64,000 bases of DNA from Galeopsis tetrahit (Eukaryota > Streptophyta > Magnoliopsida > Lamiales > Lamiaceae), in the NCBI GenBank assembly GCA_963675135.1, contig OY776129.1:8729201-8793200 (forward strand), written 5' to 3'. Both the position numbers and the translations under genes were made by a program. The notes beneath the pieces were generated by a model. That model worked only from the letters and a program-made list of their open reading frames with translations. It did no database searches and had not been told where the DNA came from. Below, piece by piece: positions 46,697-56,720 of this stretch. Within the stretch, counting starts at the first letter, position 1, and each line of letters opens with the position of its first letter.

Positions 46697-48625
46697 TCAT
46701 TTTCCTTTATCATTTGGCAAAAGTCTTGCATTAGTAGTAGGGTTCTTAACGACTCGAGTAGACGAGCTAGATGACTCAGCACCTATACCTGTCTTGTCAC
46801 CTGGATCTCTATACCTATCTGACAGTTCAAGGTTAATCTTTGAAGAGTTAACCAGGTCAGTAAGCTTGAGATCTAATGTGACAACCTCGGTCTCTAAGAA
46901 CTTATTATGTTCTTCAAGTCTATTGCACTTGCTTTTTAAAACATTAAATTCATTTCTCTCAGTTGCATGTGTCTTAAGTAGGTCTTGATATAACCTGTCT
47001 GTTAATGCACACTTTTCTTTGAGTTGTCTTAACTCTTCAGTTAAGCGTTCATTTAGGACTGTTACATTAGGATCTACTTTGGACTGAGCTTCCTTAAGAT
47101 CAATGATTTCTTGTTTTAATGCAATGTTTTCATCACTGACTTCGATGAATGCTTGGTTAGCAAGTAGAAGGTCATCTTCAATAGCACTAGTCGAGTGCTG
47201 AGGACTACTTCCTACTTTACTACTAGCAGTATCACTTTCATCAGTTTCTGAATCATCACAAGATTGAAAGGATGTAGCAGATGATACCTCTTGATCGATT
47301 TTAGCCATGCAGCATAGGCCATCATCTACTATGAATGCTTCGTCGTGATCTCGATCAGTTGAGTGACTAGATAAGGACGATGGCAACTCGTCTGAATCCG
47401 AGTCAGAGTCATCATTGGCCATCATTGCCTTCTTCCCACGGTTGTATCTTCTTTCCCTTCGAGCATTACGTTCTTCTCGATCGTCAGTGCTCAGGTCTGG
47501 ACATTCATATATGTAGTGACCTGGCTTTTCACAGTTGTAGCACAAGAGATCATTAGTAGCCTTTTTAACAGGAGATTTGTCCCTACGCTTATCACGTCTA
47601 TCGGAACGCTGAATCTTCCTATCGTCAGACTCTCTATCTCGTCTATTTCCTTTCGAGACTTCGTCTCTCCTTTCGGATGAGTTTCGGTCTCGTCTGGTCT
47701 CAGACGAGTTCTTAGAAGTGGACGCTCTATGATCTCTATAGAACTTCTTATATCTACCGAAACGTTTATTCAGTCTATCAAACTTTCTAACCATGAGGTT
47801 CACCTGATCCTTCAGACTAAGATCAGTATCTAACTCGTCTTTCACAGAAGCAGATTTAGTCTTAGACTTAGACCTATCTACCTTAGAAGACTTAGAAGAG
47901 CTTGACTTAAAGGCAACGTTCTTAGATACAGCATGTTCTTTATCACTACTGGCTAGTGGTTCATCTTCGTCTAAATCAAACTCATGGGCTTTCAGAGTTT
48001 GAAACATGGTTTCAGCAGACCACCTGTCTATGTCTTGAGTGTTCTTAACAAGCATTTTTACCATTTTCCAACGACTATCAAGACTTTTCAGAATCCTAAG
48101 ATTGATCTCACGAGCAGTATATGATTTACCAAGGACTTCCAGATCATTCATAATCTTAGTAAAACGAGTATCCAGCTGGTCGATAGTTTCGCCAGCTTTC
48201 AACCGAAATGATTCAAATCTTTGGACAGCAGTGGAGAGTTTGCTTTCTTTGATCAGGGATGTCCCTTCACAAATGATAGCTAGTCTGTCCCACATGTCTT
48301 TGGCAGTTTTACATTTTAACACTTTTCCTAGATACTCGTTAGGAAGAGTGTGTAAGATGTAATTCTTCGCCAGACTATCCAAATTATTTTGACGCATTTC
48401 TTCTGAGGTTAGTTCTGACCTGGGTTTCTTGACAAGAGTGCCAATTGGTTTATCTTTGTCGAGGTTAGCAGTATTTGGGACCATTGTCACAATTGGACCC
48501 TCTGTGACAACTGAGATCATTAGGTCGTGTGTGGAGCTGAAAATGACTTCCATTCGCAGCTTCCAATAGTCGTAGTCCTGAACCTGGAACTTGGGTAACT
48601 TGTTAGCGCTTATTTCAAGAGACAT
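46697..48625 (-). CDS. Copia Gag polyprotein
   Basis: A 642-codon ORF from ATG 48625. The N-terminal third has the UBN2/retrotransposon Gag pattern (YDYWKLRMEVIFSS, AKDMWDRL, ETIDQLDTRFTKIMNDL). A basic Arg/Ser/Lys-rich region follows, then one zinc knuckle CYNCEKPGHYIYEC (47542-47501), an acidic stretch and a coiled-coil C-terminus (EELRQLKEKCALTDRLYQDL). The knuckle binds element RNA during particle assembly. The ORF ends at an in-frame TGA (46697-46699), beyond which the same frame stays open for another 205 codons. Confidence 0.9.
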   Translation of the reverse strand: MSLEISANKLPKFQVQDYDYWKLRMEVIFSSTHDLMISVVTEGPIVTMVPNTANLDKDKPIGTLVKKPRSELTSEEMRQNNLDSLAKNYILHTLPNEYLGKVLKCKTAKDMWDRLAIICEGTSLIKESKLSTAVQRFESFRLKAGETIDQLDTRFTKIMNDLEVLGKSYTAREINLRILKSLDSRWKMVKMLVKNTQDIDRWSAETMFQTLKAHEFDLDEDEPLASSDKEHAVSKNVAFKSSSSKSSKVDRSKSKTKSASVKDELDTDLSLKDQVNLMVRKFDRLNKRFGRYKKFYRDHRASTSKNSSETRRDRNSSERRDEVSKGNRRDRESDDRKIQRSDRRDKRRDKSPVKKATNDLLCYNCEKPGHYIYECPDLSTDDREERNARRERRYNRGKKAMMANDDSDSDSDELPSSLSSHSTDRDHDEAFIVDDGLCCMAKIDQEVSSATSFQSCDDSETDESDTASSKVGSSPQHSTSAIEDDLLLANQAFIEVSDENIALKQEIIDLKEAQSKVDPNVTVLNERLTEELRQLKEKCALTDRLYQDLLKTHATERNEFNVLKSKCNRLEEHNKFLETEVVTLDLKLTDLVNSSKINLELSDRYRDPGDKTGIGAESSSSSTRVVKNPTTNARLLPNDKGK

Positions 48626-48812
48626 GTTTAAGCAAGTAGATTAGTCCTAATCAGTTATTAGATCAAGAAGTAGATATGTTCAAGAACAGGGAACAAGAAA
48701 CAGATATATCACAAAATGATGATCAAGAACACGTAAGCAAGTACAAACACGGACCAAGACTTCACCCTAAGCCTTAAGTCGGTTATCAAGAAACAGCAGT
48801 TCGGAAACCACT

Positions 48813-48824
48813 GCTCTGATACCA
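48813..48824 (-). other. Primer-binding site (initiator tRNA-Met type)
   Basis: The minus strand reads tggtatcagagc two bases after the 5' LTR. This matches the complement of the 3' end of plant initiator methionine tRNA and is the usual minus-strand priming site of Copia elements. Confidence 0.9.
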
Positions 48825-48826
48825 CT

Positions 48827-50088
48827 TGTAGGTCCCGAAAGTTGAGTTAATATCGAGGGAAGCTAAAGAAAATGTCTAGAGGGGGGTGAATAGACTTTTC
48901 TAAAATCTTTCGATATATCAGAATACAGTATGCGGAATACGAAATTAACAATGAGCCCAATACAAGTTTATACTCAACTTATCAAATTCGAGAACTCTGT
49001 TCTATACTCAACTTGTCTTGTTCAGTTATGTGTGTAATCAATTAAACAATTAAACAAAACAGTAAAGTAAACAACACAAACAATTTATAGTGGTTCGACA
49101 ACTTGTCTACATCCACTCTCACAACCCAGTTGTGATGTTTCCACTAAACTCTTCCAATCGAGTACAAAGTGAGTATTCCTGTGATTTTGAGTCCCAAGAA
49201 GAAGACTTAGATCTTCTAAGACTTTACCACTAGATATGTCTACGATCTAACTAGAAATTTAACAAGTATCTAGCAACTTGATAAAAATAACAAAAACTAA
49301 AACTTATTCAGTCGTAGTCTTCCGGATTCTTCACTTCACTTCTGACTTGCTTTCTGAACTTCAATGAACTCTGTGAGTAATCTTTAGTATGTATCAATAA
49401 TCTCAGTATCAGTAGTCTCAAATCAATAACCACCATGAAGTATTTATAGACTTCTGAAATCAAGAACTAAGTTAGTTGTAACCAACTCTTCTTGAAAACT
49501 AACTTTTAACTGAATCTTCTTATCCATCCACGCGTTTCTTGTTAAGTAGTTATTTCCATAACTAACTTCTTCATCCTTATCTTTACACGCGCTTCACTTA
49601 GACTTTACTTCAAGTTGACTCGTCTTGTGTAGTCTGGTATGCACTGGTCTTATAGTCCACCTGTCTTGTGTAGTAGACTTCAACTCTTCTTCTTCAGTCT
49701 TCATGTGCAATCTTCAATAGTAAACTATCCTATCCTAATAAGACTATTACATTACTTTAAGCTTATGATTCAGCTTAGTCAACTTATAATCTATACAATC
49801 AATCTATCTATTACAGTTTAAAATCATGAGCTCTATACAACAATTATTCATAGCTCAACAATAATCATATACAAATAGCACATATGAAGTACTTATAAAT
49901 CGTACTTATCTTTTAATAAGAAAACAATACTTATCTTTTCATGTGAACTCTACTGATCTGTTCAAGATGACTTCAACTCAACTAGACTAGATTAGTCAAC
50001 ACTTAGAAAATATTCAAACTATTTTTGGCTTATCAAAACTTCATCTTTCATCAATATGTAGGACTTGTCTAGGATTCATATCCCAACA
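48827..50088 (-). repeat. 5' LTR of the Copia element
   Basis: It is nearly identical to 36995-38256 and in the same orientation. It presumably contains the promoter driving minus-strand transcription, but no TATA box was singled out. Confidence 0.95.
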
Positions 50089-50394
50089 TTCATCACACCA
50101 ATAAAAGTGCTTACTATGCTGAAGGTATCTCGGGCACAGTATCTACCCGGATGCCTCGAACTTTCACCTGCGCACTTTGTGATCATAGGTCCATTTCCAC
50201 AAGAACACATCGGAGGGTCCATTTCCTGAAAGCTTGGCGAAACACAAGTACAACATATATAAGAGACGGGATTAAAAATGATGCATGTAACAACAATTAA
50301 AAACTCAAGCAGACAACAATTACAATGCCAATCCAAACAGACACAAATTATGATCCCCAATCACAGCAATGACACATGATTCACGTATTTAACA

Positions 50395-52133
50395 ACTCTA
50401 AAATACACGATCGCAAGTATACGGTGTATATTGTAGCAAAGTAAGTACGAGGTCGATCCCACGAGGAGGTATAGTATAAAAGTGAAGTTTGTTGACGGAA
50501 TTCTAAATAGACGCGATCCATTAAGTGAAAATGGTGAATTACCCTAAGATTGCCTACCAATTGTCACGAATAAGCAATAAAGAGTAATGTAGAATCGATC
50601 AAATAACATGCAAATCAAGAAAACGAGATGGAAAACGAATCAAAACTCAAGTATGAGAAGGTAGGTTCCAAGGCATTTGCAACATTTAGATATCCATTTA
50701 TGATTTGTAACTCATTCAAATGGCAATTAAGGTTGTTCTCTTATAGGGTTGATCACTAAAGAAAAATTAATCAATCTCTCGATACAACTAATTCAAAGGA
50801 GCATGCAACATAAGTTCGTATTTCTACATTACAAACATCACACCACCTAAAATAGCCCCAAAGATCATTCAATTCCCTCCCGATAACTAATCCTCTCTCG
50901 AGATCATAATAATACCGGGTTGCATGCTTGCATACGATTAATGGGATAAATCTCTCGTTATTACCCCAATTAACAATATATTAAACACATTATCATGGCC
51001 ACTAATAACATGCTTCCAAATGAGAATTAAGCACACAAATAAGAGACAAACACCATTTAAAGCAAGAAATTAGTTCATAAACTTCAATCCAAATATTTAC
51101 AAAGCCTTAGAACCAAAAGTGTTCTAGCCAAGAACTATCATAATCAAATAAACAAAACTAAATGAAATAACTAAATAAAAAGAGAGAGAAATAGAAAGAT
51201 TAGTCTAAAATATGGTGGATGATGGAATTTTCAAGCAATTGATGCCTTCCTTGCATGAATTGATGAAGAATTGAAGAATTTGTGGCCAAATCACCTCCAA
51301 GTGTGTGTTTGTATGTGTGGAATTCTTAGAATTGGGGGAAGGTACAAGTGATTTCAAGAATTGAGGCTTATATAGTGTTGGGGTAGGATTTGGATGTGAA
51401 AATTGCAAGTTGGTCCTTCAAAAATGGAAAAAATAGGAGATAGGCACCGAAAATTGGGGTAGCACGGCCGTGCACGGAGCACGGGCGTGCCAAATGGCGT
51501 TTTGATTTTCCAGGTGCTCGGCCGAGCAGGCGGCTCGGCCGTGCTCGGCATGGTGATGAACTGGGAGTGCTTGGTCGTGGGAGTGTCTCGGCCGTGGCAC
51601 GCGTTGTCCCTGTTTTCATCGAGCTCGGTCGAGAATGGTGCTCGGCCGTGCTGTCCCTTGGCCTCAATGTTGCTGTCTCGGGCTGCCCTATTCCGTGCGC
51701 TCGTCTCGGGCGTGGCCTTGATTTTGGCCTGAAAATGGCTCGGCCGTGCTCTTTCTTGACTTCGACTCTTTCTCGTTTCATGCATATCTTTCGCCTCGGG
51801 TGTCCGATTGACTTGATTATTTTGGCTATTCCACTCCGTTTTTTGAGACGAACCCAACGGTGCACTCCTATTCTTGATCCAGTGAAGTATGGTTGGTGTT
51901 TTGCTCCAAATTCCATCGTATTTCCTACAAAATCGACAAAACACAACCTTTCTCTCATTTTGGCTCAAATCATCATAATCAATCCATAATTCAATGAAAT
52001 CCACATCAAAATACGCTTCACATGTGCCTCTAAAATGTGTAAATTCCACCCGAATCAACACAGTTTCGAATGTCCAAACATGCAAATCACACAAACTCAG
52101 ATGTCTACTCCCAGTAATTTAAAAAAAAAAAAA
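50395..52133. repeat. Unclassified repeat-like insertion with GC-rich cggccgtg motifs
   Basis: The left part (acacgatcgcaagtatacgg ... cgaggtcgatcccacgagg) has the look of widespread plant retroelement-derived repeats. The centre (51465-51750) carries at least five ctcggccgtg/acggccgtg palindromic strings, and the right end is an A13 run (52121-52133). A minus-strand frame of about 246 codons runs through it but shows no known domain and is biased by the motifs. Boundaries and target duplication were not established. Confidence 0.4.
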
Positions 52134-52185
52134 GAATAACAATGTGTTCAAGTCCAAACATGCAATGAAAGCCAGCGTAAATGTA

Positions 52186-53411
52186 TTATTCTCCGGATCT
52201 CCAACGATCCCACATTTCCTGAGCCAAACCCTCTCGTCATTCGTTAAACTGGGCCGATGACTCAACGATGTTCACAACGGCATCATTCATTTCATCGTCG
52301 GCCGGGACATCATCATGTAAATCAAACATTTCCTCGATTGGGTCAACAGGCATTTGAGAGCAGCAATAATTGTGGAGGAGGAAACAAGCCATGATAAGTC
52401 TAACTTGAACCTTCAGAGGATAGAACGATGTACTTCTAAGTATCCCAAAACGCTTTTTCAATACACCAAAAGCCCGTTCTATGATATTACGCGCCCTAGT
52501 GTGTCTCATGTTGTAATGTTCATGTGGATTAGTTGGCCTGCCAGTATTGGGACCCCACTCACTTAGATGATACCGACAATTACGGTAAGGAACAAGAAAG
52601 CCTTCGTTGTTGGGATAACCGTTGTCACACAAATAGTACTTCCCTACAAAAGACATTTAGGTGAGATGCATGTGAAAATTTCAGGTAAGCAACATGTTAG
52701 ACGTACACATACTTACCTTTAGGAACTTTGAGACCATAAGGCCTGGATACAGCGTCGCGAAGTATTCTAAAATCGGCAGCAGACCCTTCCCTCCCCGGAA
52801 GAACGTAAACGAATCACATTTGTGTGTCGCATACTCCGAGCACATTGGTAGAAATACGGCCCTTCCGTGTTCTATAACGTGCTCTATCTTCAGAAGGTAC
52901 ATGAAGATCAATAAATGTTCCATCAAGGGCACCGAGACAACCCTATCAAAAGAAGTTGAGGATACAGTTAAAACGACAAATATAACATAAGCATCATATA
53001 ATGCAATTCAAGAGGATGGAAATGTATACCAAAAATTACCTTGAACCATTTCCATCTTGAGTCGGTGGAGTCACCAGATACAGGTACAGGCTTAACTAAG
53101 AACAGATGATGCAATTTCAAAACAACTTTCAATACTAGGCGGACAATGGTGGATATTGTTTGACCAGACCTTTCAAAATAAAATGCCACAACCCTATTCT
53201 TTTTATGGTGAGCAAGAACAGATAAGAACACTGAAACTTGCTCTTCAACACCAACATACTTTCGTCTTTTTAAGCCCCCTAATTCGTTCAGTAAATAACA
53301 CAAATGTGCAAACGCATTTTGATACATCCTTAGATTCACAACACAATCAGAATCGCGAGTATGGACCAATCTATTCAAGTGTAAAACTTGCCTAGGGATT
53401 CTAGAAATCAT
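52186..53411 (-). pseudogene. PIF/Harbinger DDE transposase
   Basis: Three exons: 53411-53040, 52942-52717 and 52643-52186, with GT..AG junctions in phase. Exon 1 shows the helical N-terminal region (MYQNAFAHLCYLLNELGGL, VEEQVSVFLSVLAHHKKNR). Exon 2 has the first catalytic Asp in GALDGTFIDLHVP and GSAADFRILRDAV. Exon 3 has YYLCDNGYPNNEGFLVPYR (second Asp), NMRHTRARNIIERAFGVLKKRF (Glu) and the LLHNYC motif. The fold is that of ALP1/HARBI1-like nucleases. Lesions are a TGA at 52814-52816 in exon 2 and a TGA at 52237-52239, after which the family's usual C-terminal segment (LAQEMWDRW) continues in frame to TAA at 52186. The true start may be upstream of 53411, since an open frame extends there without ATG. 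Confidence 0.85.
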
Positions 53412-54480
53412 ACCCCAAGTAATGGTGCGCCTTCTGACATTTCTGTTTCGTCTAGTTATTAGGATTATGAGTATACATGTAAGAATGAACTTTGGTGCAA
53501 GATCTCTTCAACTAAGAAGAACATCAGAAGTTTTTTTTTTCATCGAAGGGGTCAGCATTGTATAGATAGGAATTACCTATACGAACAACGAATAATTAGA
53601 TACTCAAACGGACCACACAACAATGTTCCCAGAGCACACAAGCAAAACAAACGAAATCAAAAAACATGTTTAAAGATTCCAAAATCCATAAACCCAAAAT
53701 AAAAAATGCAGGCTAACCTGTTTGTAATGAAAAAAATGTGACGGGACCCTAAGCCCACAAAGATAACCTACACGCAACCGATCTGGGTTATTAAGAATCT
53801 CCAACGAAAAATTACTAATCTGCAATAACTAAAGCAGATCGAACATTCAAGTGAACAAGCAAATCAAACCTTCAAGCTTTACGTCAAGGAACCCAGCGAG
53901 CAGCGAACACACACCTAAAAACCACAAGAGAATGGTGAATACGAAAAAAACGAAAGAGTATTCATCGACGACGAGCCCTAAAAGAGTAATTAAAAAAATA
54001 ATTCTTCGATGTTGCGAGTTTCACCATTAACGGCGATGAAGCAAAAGCTTGAACGCGGAAGCCAAGACAGTCGGATAAACGGACGATGACAATATAAAAC
54101 GCCCGTGGAGAACGACAGTGATGGCCGGCAGAGAGGATCGGCGATGGATAATCGCCAGAGAAAAGTCGAAGAAAATGTTTTTGAAATTCTGAGAAAATAG
54201 GCGATTAGGGCAAAGATGTAGGAAAAATGAAAAATCGAGGGGCAATATAGTAATCGTGCTTATACGGGGCAAATGTCATATAGCTAATACTAGAGGGGGT
54301 TAAATAATTTTTTGAAGGAGGAACAGTGATACGGGGCATATAAGGCCTAAATAAGACCAAAAACAACCACTTTTTAGTATAGTGGTTTTGGGCCTATTCA
54401 GGACTGAGATATAAGCCTATTTAGACTATCAAACAGCACAGATGTCGTTATACAGGTATAAAAATCTCTTTATTTGCCCT
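53412..54480 (-). other. Upstream region of the Harbinger transposase
   Basis: The region presumably holds the promoter and leader of the transposase on the minus strand and the subterminal sequence of the element. It contains ctatcaaac near 54423 and a gggcatataaggcctaa string near 54336. No other gene was recognised. Confidence 0.45.
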
Positions 54481-54987
54481 ATCAAACGGTACCTTAATGG
54501 TCAAAATGTGGCCCATAAATTTTCATGGCAATTGAAAATGAAATAATGGATTGAGAGACAATTACAATTTCCTTTGTTTGACCCCCACAAATTTCATGCC
54601 TCAAAAGGAAAATTCTCAATTGACTTGTCACCTTCTCTAATAAAAAACGACACGCAGCCATGAATTAGATACGGTGAGCAAAAATAAGTTAAAATCAAAA
54701 AATTGATCCGAAACGAACATAAATGTTAAATTCAATACGATTTCTGCTTAAATAGTTCAGTTTCAGTTTTAAAATAAAATAAATTTCAGTTTCGGTTTTT
54801 AGTCCAGGTTTTTAAGGGAACAACATTCGATTGAACCGAAAATTGAATTATATATACGTAGGATATTTTTATTTTATATTTTTTAAAAATATTATGGATT
54901 ATCTTTATGAACAATATTATTATTTTTATGAATTTACCTCTATATCGAGTTGTCGGATTATGAACTTAATTAATTGGGCTAGTCTTT

Positions 54988-55250
54988 TGTGAAATATTGT
55001 ATACATGCAATGCATCCCAATTAGACAAGTCAAAATTCTAAGCTCAAAAGTCAAATTAAGTCAATTTTAAAAAATTCGCGGGTCATAAGAGCCTGGTTCG
55101 GGTTGTCCAGAAAATTCGCTTGTGAAATATTGCATACATGCAATGCATCCCAATTAGACAAGTCAAAATTCTAAGCTCAAAAGTCAAATTAAGTCAATTT
55201 TAAAAAATTCGCGGGTCATAAGCCTGGTTCGGGTTGTCCAGAAAATTCGC
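54988..55250. repeat. 133-bp tandem duplication
   Basis: Two nearly identical copies start tgtgaaatattg(t/c)atacatgcaatgc at 54988 and 55121 and end gttcgggttgtccagaaaattcgc. They differ by one base and a 2-bp indel (ataagagcctgg against ataagcctgg). The DNA between 54497 and 54987 holds nothing recognisable. Confidence 0.85.
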
Positions 55251-55359
55251 GGGTTGCAAACCGGTGGTTTACTACATGACCAAAATATTGTTACTACAAG
55301 ACCAAAATATTACCACTAAAAGGCAAACATTCTGACAAATTCACCAAAAAATTAAGTCT

Positions 55360-55760
55360 TCAGAATATTTTTGAACATGGGGTGTATTCAATTGAGATTC
55401 TCATCTTCATTTCCATCACGGTTATACCTCGCCTCATTTCCCACATAGCATTAGCAATACCTTCTCCATGCTTAAGTTCTTTGTTGTAGTTGGCTTTGAG
55501 ATCTTGATTTTCTTCATATTCGACTGAAAATTCATCAGAGCGACATTCTTTCCGAAGAAAGTTATGTAATCCACGCTTTCTAACTGTGTTTGAAATGGGA
55601 ACGACTTGTGTTTGAAATGGGAACGGGTTTTGAAAATTGTGAATCGCCATTTGAAAATACCAAAAATTCTCTCAATCACATTTCTTAATGATGCATGGCG
55701 AAGACTCACTTGCATTTTGGGTGACGACATTGACCACCAAAATCTTTTAGATGATATCAA
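55360..55760 (-). pseudogene. Harbinger transposase C-terminal fragment
   Basis: The minus strand reads SLRHASLRNVIERIFGIFKWRF, the Glu-bearing segment of DDE Harbinger transposases, in one frame. GLHNFLRKECRSDEFSVE follows in another frame. A short duplication of cgttcccatttcaaacaca marks the frame change near 55610. The upstream catalytic Asp regions are missing. It is a dead remnant of the element around it. Confidence 0.75.
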
Positions 55761-56525
55761 AGTGCTAACTTTAAGATCTCAAGAACATTGTGAATAAATG
55801 CTCTTAAAGATCTTAAAGTTGGCATTAATGCTATAAATTAGGTGGCGATCGAGAATATATTATTGCTAACCTAATGTGTCAACTGTGCCGATATACTATA
55901 ATTTTTAAAGAGATAACATAATTTTAAAATACAGAGATGTAATCTTTTTCACGATAATAATGGTGGTGAAGAATCATCGAAGAACATAGTTACGTTTCTT
56001 GATCTTATTTTCTTTGAAGAAGAGCAGGAAGATGGACAACTTTTCGATTTCGATTTTGTAAACTGTGAGGCTGTGTAGGATTTTGTGGTTCGAAATACAA
56101 CAAGAATGGCTGTTTTTTCTCTACTTTTCTTGGCTGTGATAGCCATGAACCAGTTTTATAGTGTAAAATTCTAAAATAATAAAAACTTTTATAATGTTTT
56201 TTTGTTGTACGGAGTATATCTTTTTGTTTCAAATAACAAGTGATTTCGAAGGAGACTAATGCAGTAGGTTAGTAGTTGAAATTTTGTCAGAAGAACAACA
56301 AAGTTTTTTTTTTCTTCACTTTCATAGTCTTCTGAGAGAAAGAATCCAATGAAATCCATAGAGTATTAAAATCCATAGATTGTTGAATACCTAAAGATTT
56401 CTAAGGACTTTTTAAAATCCGTATTGAATACCTCAAAATTTTAAAAGACTTTTAAAAATCCGGATTGAATACCCCAGATTTTAAAAGTCCAAAAAAATCC
56501 AACAGAATCTCAATTGAATACATCC
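55379..56525 (-). mobile_element. Deleted PIF/Harbinger element
   Basis: Left end ggggtgtattcaattgagattct; right end inverted, gggatgtattcaattgagattctgttgg. A transposase fragment is inside near the left end. The right side has further copies of ggattgaata(c)c...aaaagacttt. Its terminus is shared by the MITE-like segments at 11446 and 18658. A clear 3-bp target duplication was not confirmed. The interior (55800-56300) is otherwise noncoding. Confidence 0.65.
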
Positions 56526-56720
56526 CTCGTAGTAATACACTTTTGACCTTGTAGTGATAAAATTTTGGTCTTGTAGTAACATTGTTTTAGTCATGTAGTA
56601 GCCGAATAAGTCAATTATTTTAGAAATTTTGCCCAAAAAAAATAAGTGTCCAGAATATTTTTGGACTTGCAGTAATACATTTTTGGCCTTGTAGTGACAA
56701 AATTTAGGTCTAACATAGTT

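Larger units (their letters stand above)
36995..50088 (-). mobile_element. Complete Ty1/Copia LTR retrotransposon (Sirevirus-like layout)
   Basis: Two 1262-bp LTRs (36995-38256 and 48827-50088) begin TGTAGG and end CAACA. They are flanked by the 5-bp duplication ttcat (36990-36994 and 50089-50093). Transcription runs on the minus strand. Inside, in order, are a tRNA-iMet primer site, gag, a linker frame, protease-integrase-RT-RNase H, a spacer, a long extra ORF and a polypurine tract. The integrase-before-RT order defines Copia. Large gag and an extra ORF after pol recall Sireviruses. The LTRs differ at only about four positions seen by eye (for example tggtgcg/tggttcg, ccaccag/ccactag), so insertion was recent, yet the coding frame carries several stops. 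Confidence 0.95.
36681..50222 (-). pseudogene. GRF-type zinc finger/transmembrane gene split by a Copia retrotransposon
   Basis: The 5' part is 50222-50094 (MDPPMCSCGNGPMITK ... HPGRY). The 3' part is 36994-36681, joined across the Copia insertion and its 5-bp target duplication. The 3' half continues the GRF pattern (HFYWCDEY spans the insertion site) and ends in a strong membrane segment (LIICLLVVIVLMFVTIIVLL) and FLIAH before TGA/TAA. Besides the 13.1-kb insertion, a one-base frame change lies just after HPGRY, since the HFYWC frame differs from the start frame. It is a paralogue in layout of the GRF gene at 34646-35086, on the opposite strand. Confidence 0.65.
22354..54493. mobile_element. 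Putative 32-kb PIF/Harbinger composite element
   Basis: Left end ggatccgtttgatacgaggca, preceded by tta (22351-22353). The right end read inward is ggtaccgtttgatagggcaaa, followed by tta (54494-54496). Twelve of the first 14 bases agree, and both ends hold extra internal copies of the gtttgatag motif (near 22572 and 54423). TTA duplications and such ends are typical of PIF/Harbinger. Just inside the left end is a Myb/SANT gene on +, and just inside the right end a DDE transposase on -, matching the two-gene plan of Harbinger elements. Between them are an F-box gene, a DUF1985-Ulp1 gene, two GRF-finger genes and another Myb/SANT-type gene. Later hAT, Copia and unknown insertions inflate the length; the core would be about 14 kb. 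The alternative is two unrelated Harbinger fragments with host DNA between. Confidence 0.55.
55262..56720. repeat. Inverted-repeat structure hosting a Harbinger element
   Basis: The left arm, 55262-55375 (ttactacatgaccaaaatattgttactacaagaccaaaatat), is the inverted counterpart of 56528-56620 (gatcttgtagtaac-type strings, tcatgtagtag). A second right-arm copy lies at about 56655-56720. The Harbinger element at 55379-56525 sits between the arms. The arms probably belong to an older palindromic element. Confidence 0.55.

Noticed and set aside
51354..52094. 246-codon minus-strand frame and several overlapping frames
   Set aside because: Frames are open on both strands because of the GC-rich repeated cggccgtg strings; no recognisable protein domain.
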